Positions 34,493-45,390 of a stretch of DNA of 64,000 bases are shown piece by piece. The stretch is from contig JBHGNT010000014.1 of the NCBI GenBank assembly GCA_043228905.1, positions 5,146,001 through 5,210,000 on the forward strand. The letters run 5' to 3'. Source of the stretch: Azolla caroliniana. Taxonomy: Eukaryota > Polypodiophyta. A program made the translations under genes and the position numbers. The notes below the pieces were generated by a model. The model made no database searches. It saw only the letters and a program-made list of their open reading frames with translations, and had not been told where the DNA came from. Position 1 is the first letter of the stretch, and each line of letters opens with the position of its first letter.

Positions 34493-34927
34493 AACAATCG
34501 GCAACGGTTCGGTTTGAACTGAACTGAATTGAACCGTGAAAACGTGGCTTAATGGCTTAACGGTTTAAATGGTTCAGTTCAAGGTCAAGCTTTTGTAAAT
34601 GGTTCAGTTTGAGGGTTTACTGGTTGGGTTTGAGCCTTCATTTGCTTAACGGTTTTCGCTTTAAATGGTTTAAAAAATTTAAATGTGAAATTCTGAATTT
34701 TGACCTTAACCTAAAAACCAAAACCTAATTGCCAAACCGCGTTTTTAATGGTTTAAAAGTCTCTAAAACCATTTTGGTTTGAGCTTGAGTTTTTTGTAAC
34801 AGTTTGTTTTTTAAAAGTTTTGGTTTAAACGGTTTCATGGTTCGGTTCGGTTTTAAGCTTCAAATTTTTTAGACAGCTTGAGTTTGACACTCTCAAACTG
34901 AACCCAATTGAACAGTTGCCAATTGTT
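34493..34927. mobile_element. 435-bp non-autonomous inverted-repeat element (MITE-like)
   Basis: The left end AACAATCGGCAACGGTTC and the reverse complement of the right end (AACAATTGGCAACTGTTC) match at 16 of 18 positions. The interior consists of many variants of GGTTTAAATGGTTCAGTTT, with both arms partly self-complementary. No ORF is present. The GGCAA...CGGTTCGGTTTGAA pattern resembles ends seen in some plant hAT-derived MITEs, but I cannot fix a target duplication. A related stretch begins near 41034 (GGCAATGGTTTGGTTTGAA). Confidence 0.5.
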
Positions 34928-36021
34928 AATAATGTCTACTTTGTTGAATTATGCTTTTTGAGTATGACATATGTATAGATAAGCTTAATGTATCAAACAA
35001 AGGGCCCAAGGACACACAAAAAAACTCCGAGCTAGCAAAATGGGCCAATTAATTTTCTTTGCTGGAGTTCCCCACACACTAGCAATAAGCAAATAGACAA
35101 TGACTTTTTGTTTGTCCACTCCGGCAAGGAATGGCATTAAAGAACTTCATCATATGACTTGTTGAACATCAAGAATAACGAAATTTGGCCTCCAACCCAC
35201 AACCAATTAAGGCTTAAATGAAGTTGGTGCATGTCCCACACACCGAGTAAATTAATCTTACGACTGTAGCTTCACATGTATTCAGTGAGTGAGTGAGAAC
35301 ACTACTAAGGCATCAACTCTTCAACACACACAAAAAAAGCAATTCAAGCCAATCTTAGAGAGGTTGCCTCTACCAAACAAAAGGGATAGTCAGTCATAAA
35401 GAGGGTTGTATAATATGCATTTAACCTAACACTTTTCTACAGCTTGAGATTTCGATTTCACAAGAATGAGTTATTGCTCATTTCTTCTTGGTGTGATGAT
35501 ACATGATTTAGCACCATTTCGTTTGTTCCCAAGAAAAATGTGGCCTTCAATGAACAAAAAACACGAGCTCTACTGGTCAAAATACATTAAATTGCGATAA
35601 AGGATATGTTGGGTGAGGGTTTTTCAATGGTGTTGCAATGAAGGAAGAAACATGGGTCGAAAGACTCACGATAAATTGTTCCACGAAACATTCATTATGT
35701 ATAGTCTATAGATATAGATGGGATTAAGCAATGAGGCCAGAATGCATTTAATGATCATAAATAAACACCCAAGGTAATCAAATACTACTACATATACAAA
35801 GCTCATTAGACATAATCTGGTCGGTCTCTCACTCTTTTTTATGAGATTAGGAAAGTTAAGATCCAAAATAAATATGTAAAATGATGGGAGATTTTTTTGT
35901 GGTCTGGCAAATCGGGTGGTTAGAGTTTTGAATGAATTTGCGGGAGAGACAAGGCCCCGAATTGAGGCACCGATCCGACCCAATTGAGACCCCGATCGGA
36001 TGACAAACCCGACATTGTGCC
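34928..36021. other. Intergenic region downstream of the GDSL gene
   Basis: AT-rich with no recognisable coding sequence or repeat. The 3' UTR and polyadenylation region of the minus-strand GDSL gene should lie just left of 36022; no single polyadenylation signal stands out. Confidence 0.5.
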
Positions 36022-37545
36022 TCAAAAGAGGGGGCCGAGCGAGTTTTGAAGTAGCTTGACCACGGCTTGCCATCCGGCTTCGGTGGGGTGAATGAGATCG
36101 TCCCAATAGAATTGGGACTTGGGGTCAGGGCAAAGGCTATAGGCGGGCTTGCCATCAGGCCCGAAGTTGCTACACTTGCTGGTGGGGGTGGTGCCGGAGC
36201 AGCAAGGCTTGAGGCGGGACGACTGGGCGGACAAGAATGCGGAGTAGAGGTCGAGGTTCACAATGGACCCGTTGGCGAAGTAGTGGCGCAAGCCGAGCAC
36301 ATTCTTGAAGACGCGGGCATTGTGGGGTTGGGCGACATTGGCGGTCCAAGAGTCATTGCAAGAGTGGAAGAAGCCGGGCTTGGTGGCCACGGGGAGGCAC
36401 CCGGTGGGCGGGAGGTACGTGACGGCGAACTTGCGGAGGCCGAGCTGGTAGAGGCGGATGAGGTCGGACGAGATCTGCTTGCCCACGGACACGGTGAGCG
36501 GGTAGATGCCTTCGATCGGGGAGTTCTGGACGGTGAGGTAGTGGAGGTAGTCGTCCCCTGCGGTAGTGTAGAGGGCCACGGAAGAGGCCAAGTCGGCCGA
36601 GCTGAAGTGGGACACGATGCCCTGGAATTGGTCTATCTGGGATGAGATGGGCGGGTAGCCGTAGGCCGTTAGCACCCCGCTCCCCCCGGCCGCGAAATTC
36701 ACGCCCACGCTCCCGTTAATCCCTCCTCCATTCACGAGAAGAGTGTAGCTCACCGGAGGAGCCGCATTCAACGCGGAAGCTGCGATTCAATACATACATA
36801 CATACATATATATGAAACCCATTCATGATCAATTATGCAAATTTTTGAACACTATTAAAATTTTCAATGAGGACCCATTGCCATATGTGCTAGAATATCA
36901 ATGAAGCTCCATGCCAATGCCAATGCCAATGGTAGGGAGGTAGGTAGGTTTACACCAAGCAAGCATATTACACATTTTATTTAAAAGGGAGCCCCAATTA
37001 GGGCATGGATTAAGAGTTAGAGGCTACACATTTTTCCCCCCTCTTGTTGGGTTAGGGTTAGGATTAGGGTTAGGGCAAGTTGTAGTAGTAGTAGTAGGTC
37101 ATGGAAAACATGGAAACACAGAGAGTTATTTGACCTACCAAGTACATCGGTGAGGACATGGCCATCGCTATAGCGGCCTGAGGGTATTCCTGGCCATGTC
37201 TCTCCGTAAGGGACCGACCACGGATATGGCCTCCCCGAATCTTGCCTCTGCACATTGCCTGTGTCGCCATATGAGCTCCCAAACACAAACATCAGCTTCC
37301 CCCATGCGACACTGGCATTGCCTGAAACAAAGAAATCATCCCTCCAGAAAGAGGAGGAGAGGGATCAGATCAGTCTGTTAATAAATTTGAAGAAGCAGAA
37401 AGACGCCATGAGGAAAAAAAAGATTGATTCAGAGGGTTGAAGCTCTTCTTCATCTTCAAATGTGTTTTTTTCTTCTTCTTTTTTGCTTACCCAAGATGAG
37501 GCTTAGAAGACAGAACAGGAGAAGCGAGGGACCAGAACCTGCCAT
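36022..37545 (-). CDS. GDSL-family esterase/lipase, three exons
   Basis: Exons on the minus strand: 37545-37491, 37321-37139 and 36779-36022. Introns start GTAAGC and GTAGGT and end TTTCAG and CGCAG. The joined frame is 331 residues and ends at TGA 36024-36022. Residues 1-19 form a hydrophobic signal peptide (LLLFCLLSLILG), so the product is probably secreted. Block I reads FVFGSSYGDTGN at 30-41, with the nucleophile position Ser35; the usual Asp before it (FGDS) is Ser34. The oxyanion block, usually GND, reads AGDDY (154-156). The C-terminal dyad is WDDLIHP with Asp307 and His310. Length is slightly below the usual 350-380. GDSL enzymes hydrolyse esters of lipids or cell-wall and cuticle polymers; the substrate cannot be told. 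Confidence 0.9.
36780..37138 (-). other. Second intron of the GDSL gene, with telomere-like repeats
   Basis: Bounded by GTAGGT and GCAG. Plus-strand 37052-37077 carries four near-perfect units of GGTTAG/GGATTAG type, similar to a TTAGGG repeat. A (CATA)n run lies near the acceptor (36790-36810). Confidence 0.8.
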
Positions 37546-37587
37546 GACTACTGCCAATGACACTCTCCAGCCCCGCTTTCTCTCTAC

Positions 37588-37620
37588 TCTACTCTGTTCT
37601 TTTTAAACAGAGTAGAGAAG
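37588..37620. promoter_or_regulatory. Inverted repeat upstream of the GDSL start
   Basis: CTCTACTCTGTT and AACAGAGTAGAG flank a short T-rich loop, about 45-75 bp upstream of the ATG at 37545. It lies in the probable 5' UTR or core promoter of the minus-strand gene, next to TTTAAA. It may be a hairpin or chance within CT-rich sequence. Confidence 0.45.
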
Positions 37621-37636
37621 AAAGAGTAGACAGTGT

Positions 37637-38090
37637 CTGAGAGAGAGAGAGAGAGAGAGAGAGTGGTATGTGTGATTGATTGTATGTGGAGGAAGCTTCC
37701 ATGTCACATACATACATACATACATACATATCTGTGCATATGTATGCATGTATGCACAATGCAACGTATGTATGTATGTATGTATGTATCAGTTTGTATG
37801 TATGTATGTATCAGTTTGTATGTATGTATGTATCAGTTTGTATGTATGTATGTATCAGTATGTATGTATGTATGTATGTATGTATGTATGTATGTATCAG
37901 TATGTATGTATGTATGTATGTATGTATGTATGTATGTGTTTGTGTATGTATGTATGTGTATAGTGTGTGTGTGTGTGTATGCAGTGTATGTATATACATG
38001 TATGTTTATGTACAATGCAACGTATGAATGTATGTGTGTATGTATGTATGTATGTATGTATGTATGTATAATGCAATGCACAGGAAAGCT
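37637..38090. repeat. Compound microsatellite: (GA)n, (CATA)n, (TATG)n with CAGTT spacers
   Basis: (GA)n at about 37638-37662, (CATA)n near 37707-37730, then (TATG)n blocks at 37766-37940 separated by regular CAGTT/CAGTA units. A (GT)n stretch and more TATG runs extend to about 38068. The long Tyr/Val/Cys/Met open frames here are repeat artefacts. Confidence 0.92.
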
Positions 38091-41000
38091 TCCACTACTT
38101 CCCATTGCAAATTTGCACACATACATGGGGTTACAACTATAAAGCACATAGAAGAGATCCAAGCGAAAGAATTTAATATATTGAATAGAAAGCCAAGAGA
38201 GAAGAGACAAAAAGGTTTGTGTTAGTGACATTTTGTTGAAATCTACTTTTATGTCCTCTATGAAAGGAAATAAGAGCATGAACTCATTATGTATGTATAT
38301 GTAATGCATGTATGTGTGTAACGTAATTTGTCGTATCGGCAAACTGCCCAATAATACCAAACTTTGCACATACATGTAATGTATTTGCGTCGCATTGTGT
38401 CGTGCCTTCGACTATCTAGATGATTGAGTGACATATATTTACCAAACCTTTATTTTACCTCGTCATACATCCAAAGTCATCTCAAAGTCTTTCTTTCGCT
38501 AGGTGGAAAGCACTTGTGGCAGAAGCGAGTAGCCACTACTTTCTCTCTGTCACTATATCCTGTATATTATATTATAGTCCTCAAATAAGTTGTCAATGGA
38601 ATCAGAATGTGCTACCGACACAAGAAGCTCAAAAAACCATATGAATACAACCTTCTAACTAGAAGCTTCTCTCATGTTGTCATGTCACATCATACATGTA
38701 CAATTGTGAGCCTACCAATTTTGCTAGAATGGAAATAACTAGCAATGCATTAAACTCAGTAAATTTTTATTTGTATTGTATGTGGTCAAATAGTTTGTTG
38801 TAACTACTGAATCCTCAAGAGGATATAATAGTACAAGCATGTGCACATATACATACACAGCACTCACACTCCATATCAATATGCATGCTTGATGACACAC
38901 ATGTGAGGAGAAGTTTGAGCTACATATATCTTTGGAAAAAATTTGATATTAATTAAGTGAAGAAACGATTTGAGGAGTCGGAGCAATTGGACATTTTGCA
39001 CATATCTAGAGAAACACAAAGAATTTGGTACTTGCATATGAAAAGGGTGGTCATTAATGTTAAAGGGTCCATGCAATAAATAATAGTGTCATTAATGACC
39101 TAAGTTAGAGAGGTTCATTTTCTCGGATTAGAGCCTAGACACATATACATATGCCTTAAACCCTCTAAAAGAATTTGGAGAAAAAGCCAAAGAACAAATA
39201 GAAACTAATTACTAATTTAGCACAATAGGCTAAGTATGGAGCTAAGAAATGAAACGAAACATTAATCCTTGTAATCAATAATCAACAAGCTACATATTGC
39301 AATGATCAAGAAACCAAAGAGAAATTTTCAAATTTTGTAAGGAGTTACATTGCCGGCCTGGATTATTTATACCAGAAGTGTTGAATCAATACATGATACA
39401 TAAGCTTAATATGTTTAGTTAAAGTGTGTTCCTTTGCAAGATTTGTAGGAAACATTAGGTTCTCATATAATTTTTTATCCATGCCCAAATAGTTAAATCA
39501 GCAAACGACATTAATAATAATAATAACTCCTCTATTACTATGGTTGTGAGTTGCCAAAAATTTTAACAAGGTCTGCCTTTAATATGATTTGTACTATTAG
39601 AAATTTTAGAAGAGTGTCATTATTCAATGTCTTATGAATGTTATTGGCCAAAGCACCACAAGAGATTACCTTTTTACTATGACCAAAACTCATCCACGAA
39701 AGGAGCATATACCTTTCAATTTTTGCATGCAAATTTTGACTACAACAGAACATTATGACCTTATGACTAGGCAACGAGTCCTAGAAAAGTGCTAGCACAT
39801 TGTAAAAGTTGGGACATGTGGTTTCGGAAAAAACCAAGCCTCAAACCTCAACCTAAGCAATGGATTGACATATAAGTTTTTAGCAACCAAGAGTCTTAAA
39901 TGTTTTCCGAAATGGAACATATGTGATGACATGTTCTCTTGCCTTACCTTACAACAAAAGTAAGACATGTTCCCCGTCTCGTTGTGGAGCCATGGGTCCT
40001 CCAAAGTAAACTTATTGTTGAACACATGTATCATCATTAGAAAAAGTAGGCAAGTTTTTGTCTCAATCATAGACCTTTATAACATGGTTTTATAGGCCCT
40101 TGCATATATTTATGCTATTAGCTATAGTGGTGTTTAGTAAACTACAAAACATGCACATGAACCCTACCTTGGTGAACCAACCACATACTCATTCACCATG
40201 ATTATTGTTTTTCTTGAAAAATAAAAGGATGGTAAGTAAGTTTGTAAATGTTTTGGTCCTCCCTTAGAAAATTGACTTTATGCTATAACAAACAAAATGA
40301 TGGCAAGGATATGTAAATGATATGTCCAAACCTCACTCAGCTCATAAACAATGTATTCGCCAAGCATTTGTTGAAGCACATCAAGTAACATAGGAGACTA
40401 AATGAAATTTAACTTGATTATCTCGTTCACAAACATGCAAGTGCTATATACATAGATGGTTTAGAAAATATAAGATAATTGGTCATCGTCTTTTTGCATC
40501 CTTATTGGTTTGGGCTTATGTTCTTCTATTCCTTTCTTTTCCTCCACAATGCACATGCACATTTGCCAACAAAATCCAAAATGTCTTGAACCCAACTTGA
40601 TGGAAAAAAATAATCTTTTGTGTTTTTCTTTTTCCGTAAACATACAACTTCTCATCCAAGCATGATTGTAAAGGCATTGTTCTTACTTTTAAAATGTATT
40701 TGTAAACAAGTTGAAGGAGAACTCTATGGTCCCTATTTCTTTAAGCATTGAGAGTACAAAGTTATGTTCTTAAGCCATAACTAACAACAAAAGGATTCCT
40801 TTTGTATTTGCTTTATTTCATGCCATGAGTTTGATCAAAAGTAGCTCCCCAAACCTCAATTTCATAAAGGAATGTTTGAACATGGCATGCGTCTTTTAGC
40901 TTTGGATTGTGTTCTAGCAACATCCATTTCGAAATTCATCGTATTTTGTCATGCAAGCATCCATTATTATCGACTCTTTCCAATTGATTTTAACCAATTG

Positions 41001-42765
41001 AATCCTAGCCTTGTGTTTATGACTCTTCCTTTCTAATAGCAATTGGCAATGGTTTGGTTTGAATGTCTCAAACTCAATCTATTTTAAAATTTTGAAAACT
41101 AAATTGAAGCAAACCAAACTGCAAACCCTTCAAACTGAATTTGTCTAAATCAGACCATTACAAGGACTTTTAAGCTCCAAGCCAAATTGTTCAATAGATT
41201 TTTAAACTGTTAAGATTTGATTTCTTGGATCGTTTTTGGTTTTGATGCAAACTAAATCATCAAGGATTGTAATTGCTCAAATGATTTAAAGTTTAAACCA
41301 CAAACCAAATAGAGAGCATTGAAAACACTCAAAAGTCAAATATTCTTGAAGATTTTGATAATGCAAAACACTCATGTGATAAATATGAATGACGAGACTA
41401 TGAGACAATAGTGCTCAAACCCTAAATCTTAGAACTTAAATATCCTAAATTGAAAAACGAGAAAATATTGAACCTCAAATGTTAAAACTTATTAAGTACG
41501 TTATAGCTCTTAAGTTCTTAACCAAAACTTTATAAAGTTAATTCATGTTTAACCAATATTAGAAAAATGTCCTAACCCTAAACTATTGAAGTCATTTTAA
41601 CAGTAGTTTAAAATGAATTAAATTGCAAGCCATTAAGCCGAAAAAGGCTCGAATTGAACCCGTAAAACCCCAATCAAATTGTTTATTATTTTTCGCACCT
41701 AAATTGTTCTGATTGTTACTTTCTAGCAACTAGACAATTAATAACTGCCAACTCACCAATTAGTTTACTTGAAGGACACCTCACCTAGGAGGGTTGAAGG
41801 GCTACCTAAGTGATGTCTCGTTCCACATTCCACCATATCTCTTACCTTTGCCTCTCAAAACGCTTTTTGCACCCACCACAACCAAGATTCAAACTCGAGC
41901 TCTTCCCTATACAATGAATAGTTTTAATCACTTGCCTATTCATCCTTTTTATGATAAGGGACAATATATATTACATTGGATAGTTGTTCTTGTATATTCT
42001 AGAATCCAGTAGAGCATGGACATATCTAGAACTTTCTTTATATGCATGCTTGAGAAGATGAAAAGTCTTGTTTATTTAATTTACAATAATAAATTTATGA
42101 AATACATAAACGGTTAAACCTATCAATCAAAGTGATGATCATGGGGTTCATTTAACATTAGAGCTTGATACTCCTCCTCAACCTAGCTACCACCTACAAT
42201 AACAAATTGACCCAAGTTTATTGTTTGAGAAACTTCCCATCATTGGCCACTTGAATGAATATGCATGTCCATAACCATGAGTGTCCAGGCTCGAACCCCA
42301 CGATTTTAAAGCACAAACTTTCACAACTAAATGAAGGGCAATGTACAATCAATGTTGATCAACCAAAGGCTTATTGGACAATCATTTCATGATTACCTAT
42401 TTTCGAGTCTCTACTAAACAGATGTCCTTCGCATATGGTGTGAATGGGTCGTTTGGAATGAGAGATCGGAAGTGAAACCGAACATGAGTGTGATTGAAGT
42501 TAATGACCCTAGTGTATGTTGATATGATATGCCAGATGGACGCTACCATAGCGAAGTATCCTCGCGGACATTAAAGGCCTATTGATGATTCGATGATGAT
42601 AATTGGGAAATAGTTTGGCCGATATTTGATTAAATTGTGGGTTTTTGTTTTTCATTAGCTTTATAAAAAATGATAAGGAAACCAATCCCAATTGTACCGG
42701 AGAAGGATGTAACATGGCATGCGTGTGTTGTGGATCCAAATGCATAATGGTATGTATCTGATATG
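38091..42765. other. AT-rich intergenic region between the GDSL and PPR genes
   Basis: Apart from a probable LINE relic (40450-40900) no protein family is recognised. On the minus strand, 40070-39540 shows two adjacent frames of 92 and 78 codons of unknown character. The stretch from about 41034 resembles the interior of the 435-bp element at 34493. No RNA gene was recognised. Confidence 0.5.
40450..40900 (-). pseudogene. Probable LINE-type retroelement relic
   Basis: On the minus strand, VLYEIEVWGATFDQTHGMK is readable at about 40890-40835. It resembles the post-RT segment LLYGVEVWGGSIPKE of the LINE piece at 47814-48740. The following frames (SCLDEKLYVYGKRKTQK and others) are shifted several times and keep only scattered resemblance. 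An old, unidentifiable gene remains possible. Confidence 0.4.
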
Positions 42766-42960
42766 CCACATGATATGCTTCCATGGCATACCACATCAAA
42801 TGGCATTTTCCATGTCTCTGAGAGCTGGTCAAGTTGGGGGAGAAGGCAAGCAAATATGGGTCTCTCCACATGATGCTTCCATGGTGAATCACCATGATCC
42901 CCATTGTCGTTGTTCATGTCTCTAAGGAGTGGTCATGTTGCAAGCAAATATGCCCTTTCA
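42766..42960 (+). repeat. Imperfect tandem duplication across the PPR start
   Basis: Two copies with period 100 bp, starting at 42766 and 42866, share CCACATGATATGCTTCCATGG, CATGTCTCTGAG (or CTAAG), GCTGGTCA/GTGGTCA and GCAAGCAAATATG. The ATG of the PPR frame (42916) lies in the second copy; the equivalent ATG in the first copy is at about 42812. Confidence 0.7.
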
Positions 42961-45390
42961 TCCCACCTCAAGTTCTGCGGCAACAGGGGAACTCTGAAAC
43001 AGGGGAGGGAAGCTCATCACCACATCATCAAGCATGGCCATGATGCAGATATGGTCGTGGGAACAGCCCTTATGGACATGTATGCCAAGTGTGGTAGCTT
43101 CAAAGAAGCTCTCAAAACTTTTGATCTGTCTCCTCCACATCTCCGTGATGTGGTATCATGGAATGCCCTCATCTCTGCTTACATCGATCATAGACATGGC
43201 TTCCATGCCCTCGATATTTTCTTCAATATGCATAGAAATGATCATGTTCTCCCCACAAAAGTTTCTTTCCTTTTGGCCCTTAAGGCATGTGGTATTGAAG
43301 AAAGCATTGAACATGGTAGACGTGTCCATGATTATATTTTTAGATGTGGTATGACTCTTGATGAGGTCTATGGAAGCTCCCTTATTGATATGTACTCTAA
43401 ATGTGGTCATTTCGATGATGCTAACAAGGTTTTTCACGCGCTTTCGCATAAGAATGTGTTCCTGTGGGGTGCATTGATGGCGGGATATGTTCGATATGGA
43501 CTCAATTTCGATGCTCTTGAGCTTTTTGCCCAAATGCATCAAAATGGCATTAAACCTAATGCTGTTATCTTCTCGTGCACATTAAAAGCATGTGGATCAA
43601 TAAAAGCTTTGGAACAAGGAAGAGAGATACATGACCGAATCATTGAGAATGGTCTACATTCCGATGTCGTTGTAAATAATGCTCTTGTAGACATGTATGC
43701 CAAATGTGGTGAATTTGAAGAGGCATGGAAAGTGATGCATGAGGTATCGGCTCACCCCCAAAGTGAGAGATCATGGGGTGCAATCATTGGTGGATGTGTC
43801 CAACAAGAGCATTTTAACTCTGCTTTGCAGTTATTCGAAACCATGCAAGGAAAGGGTGTACATGTGAATGAGATCATATATTCTTGTGTAATGAAAGCAT
43901 GTGGTAGCATAGGAGCAATAAATGAAGGGCAAGTTTTGCATGATCAAATACTTAAGGGTAACCATGAATTGATGGTTGCCCTTGCAAACAGCATTATTGA
44001 CATGTATGCATCCTCTGGTTGCCTGGCAGAGGCACAAAAGACATTTGATATGTTATCGAAACGAAATGCAGCATCATGGGATGCAATTGTTTCTGGGTAT
44101 ATAAAACATGGATACGAAGACCTTGCCTTGAATCTCTTTGAGAGAGCATGTAATGAGAATGTACAAGTGAGTGAAGCTATGTTTTCATGTGTTGTAAAAG
44201 CGTGTGGGATGCAAGAGAATTCTATAAAAGGAAGATTGATACACGGACAAATAGTGAAGACATTTCTTGTGCCTGATGTAGTGGTGGTTAATAGTCTCAT
44301 AGATATGTATTTGAGTTGTGGAAGCCTAGATGAAGCTAGAAATGTCTTTGAGCTATCATCATCAAATCGAGATGTGGTATCGTGGAATTCTATCATGGGA
44401 GGGTATGTGCAATTTGGGCATGGACATTCAGCAATTGACTTGTTTTATCCAATGTATCTATCGCGCCAAAAACCTGACAGAGTAACTTACATATGCATGT
44501 TAAAAGCATGTGGAGGGACCGGCGCTTTGCCGCAAGGAAGATTCATTCATAGCCAAGTCATAGAAAGTGGATGTGAATCTGATGTGGCTGTAAGAGTCTC
44601 TCTTGTTGACATGTTTGCAAGATGTGGTCATTTAGAAGAGGCAAGAAAGCTGCTCAAAGGACCAGCGAAAAAGGATGCTGCTTCGTGGGCAGCTGTTATT
44701 GCTGGGTATGCACAACATGGGGAATCTACTGAAGCAAGAAAATGTTTCTATGCCATGGAAAAGAATGGGCTCAAGCCTGATGTGACAACGTTTACCGTGA
44801 TTCTAGCTGCATGTTGTCATGCCGGTCAAGTTGATGAAGGATACTGGTATTTCAATTCCATGAAGGAGAAATACGGAGTTTCACCTACGGTCGAGCATTT
44901 TAATTGCCTCATTGACCTATTGGGGAGGTCGGGTAGATTATGCGAAGCTAGCCAGTTATTGAAGACCATGCCAGAACTTCCTGATATCATGGGTTGGATG
45001 TCTCTACTAACTGCCTGTAGAAAATATGGTGATAAAGACTTGGGTCCAAAGTGCTTCAAAGAGATACTCAGCATTGATCCGGAGAATCGAGCTGCATTTA
45101 CCCTTATGTCAAACATCTATCGTGATGCTCAAATGTGGGATGAGGTTGGTAAGGTAGAGAAGCTTAGGGCATGTGCCAATGCATGGAAAAAACATGCCAC
45201 AGCATTGATCCAAGTCGATGGCGTTATGCATGAATTCGTGGTAGGGGATACTGATTGTCCACAACATGTTGTTGTGAACTCAAGGTTGAAAGCTTTGAAG
45301 TATCACATGGAAGAATTAGGTTATGTCCCAAGATTAGATATTGCCTCGGATATGGCCAATAGAAAGGAATCACATGAATGCACCCATTAG
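42916..45390 (+). CDS. PLS-class pentatricopeptide repeat protein with E-type C-terminus, no DYW
   Basis: A single-exon frame of 824 residues. I take ATG 42916 (MSLRSGHVASK); the open frame extends four codons upstream but only to a TTG. It holds about six P-L-S repeat cycles, each marked by a line like ALMDMYAKCGSFKEA, SLIDMYSKCGHFDDA, ALVDMYAKCGEFEEA, SIIDMYASSGCLAEA, SLIDMYLSCGSLDEA and SLVDMFARCGHLEEA. A terminal LIDLLGRSGRL and the E/E+ region (IQVDGVMHEFVVGD, ELGYVPRLD) follow. The frame stops where a DYW deaminase domain would begin. PLS-class PPR proteins bind organellar RNA and specify C-to-U editing sites, so this may need a DYW partner in trans. No clear transit peptide is visible, and the N-terminus starts inside the first repeat, so it may be truncated. 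Confidence 0.9.
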   Translation: MSLRSGHVASKYALSSHLKFCGNRGTLKQGREAHHHIIKHGHDADMVVGTALMDMYAKCGSFKEALKTFDLSPPHLRDVVSWNALISAYIDHRHGFHALDIFFNMHRNDHVLPTKVSFLLALKACGIEESIEHGRRVHDYIFRCGMTLDEVYGSSLIDMYSKCGHFDDANKVFHALSHKNVFLWGALMAGYVRYGLNFDALELFAQMHQNGIKPNAVIFSCTLKACGSIKALEQGREIHDRIIENGLHSDVVVNNALVDMYAKCGEFEEAWKVMHEVSAHPQSERSWGAIIGGCVQQEHFNSALQLFETMQGKGVHVNEIIYSCVMKACGSIGAINEGQVLHDQILKGNHELMVALANSIIDMYASSGCLAEAQKTFDMLSKRNAASWDAIVSGYIKHGYEDLALNLFERACNENVQVSEAMFSCVVKACGMQENSIKGRLIHGQIVKTFLVPDVVVVNSLIDMYLSCGSLDEARNVFELSSSNRDVVSWNSIMGGYVQFGHGHSAIDLFYPMYLSRQKPDRVTYICMLKACGGTGALPQGRFIHSQVIESGCESDVAVRVSLVDMFARCGHLEEARKLLKGPAKKDAASWAAVIAGYAQHGESTEARKCFYAMEKNGLKPDVTTFTVILAACCHAGQVDEGYWYFNSMKEKYGVSPTVEHFNCLIDLLGRSGRLCEASQLLKTMPELPDIMGWMSLLTACRKYGDKDLGPKCFKEILSIDPENRAAFTLMSNIYRDAQMWDEVGKVEKLRACANAWKKHATALIQVDGVMHEFVVGDTDCPQHVVVNSRLKALKYHMEELGYVPRLDIASDMANRKESHECTH

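Noticed and set aside
37633-38375. Long Tyr/Met/Val/Cys-rich frames on both strands
   Set aside because: Translation of (TATG)n and (CATA)n microsatellites.
39538-40070. Two adjacent minus-strand frames of 78 and 92 codons
   Set aside because: Could be a further LINE remnant, but I could not find a diagnostic motif; described only within the intergenic entry.
42904-42915. Upstream start of the PPR gene
   Set aside because: The first codon of the open frame is TTG; the first ATG is 42916.
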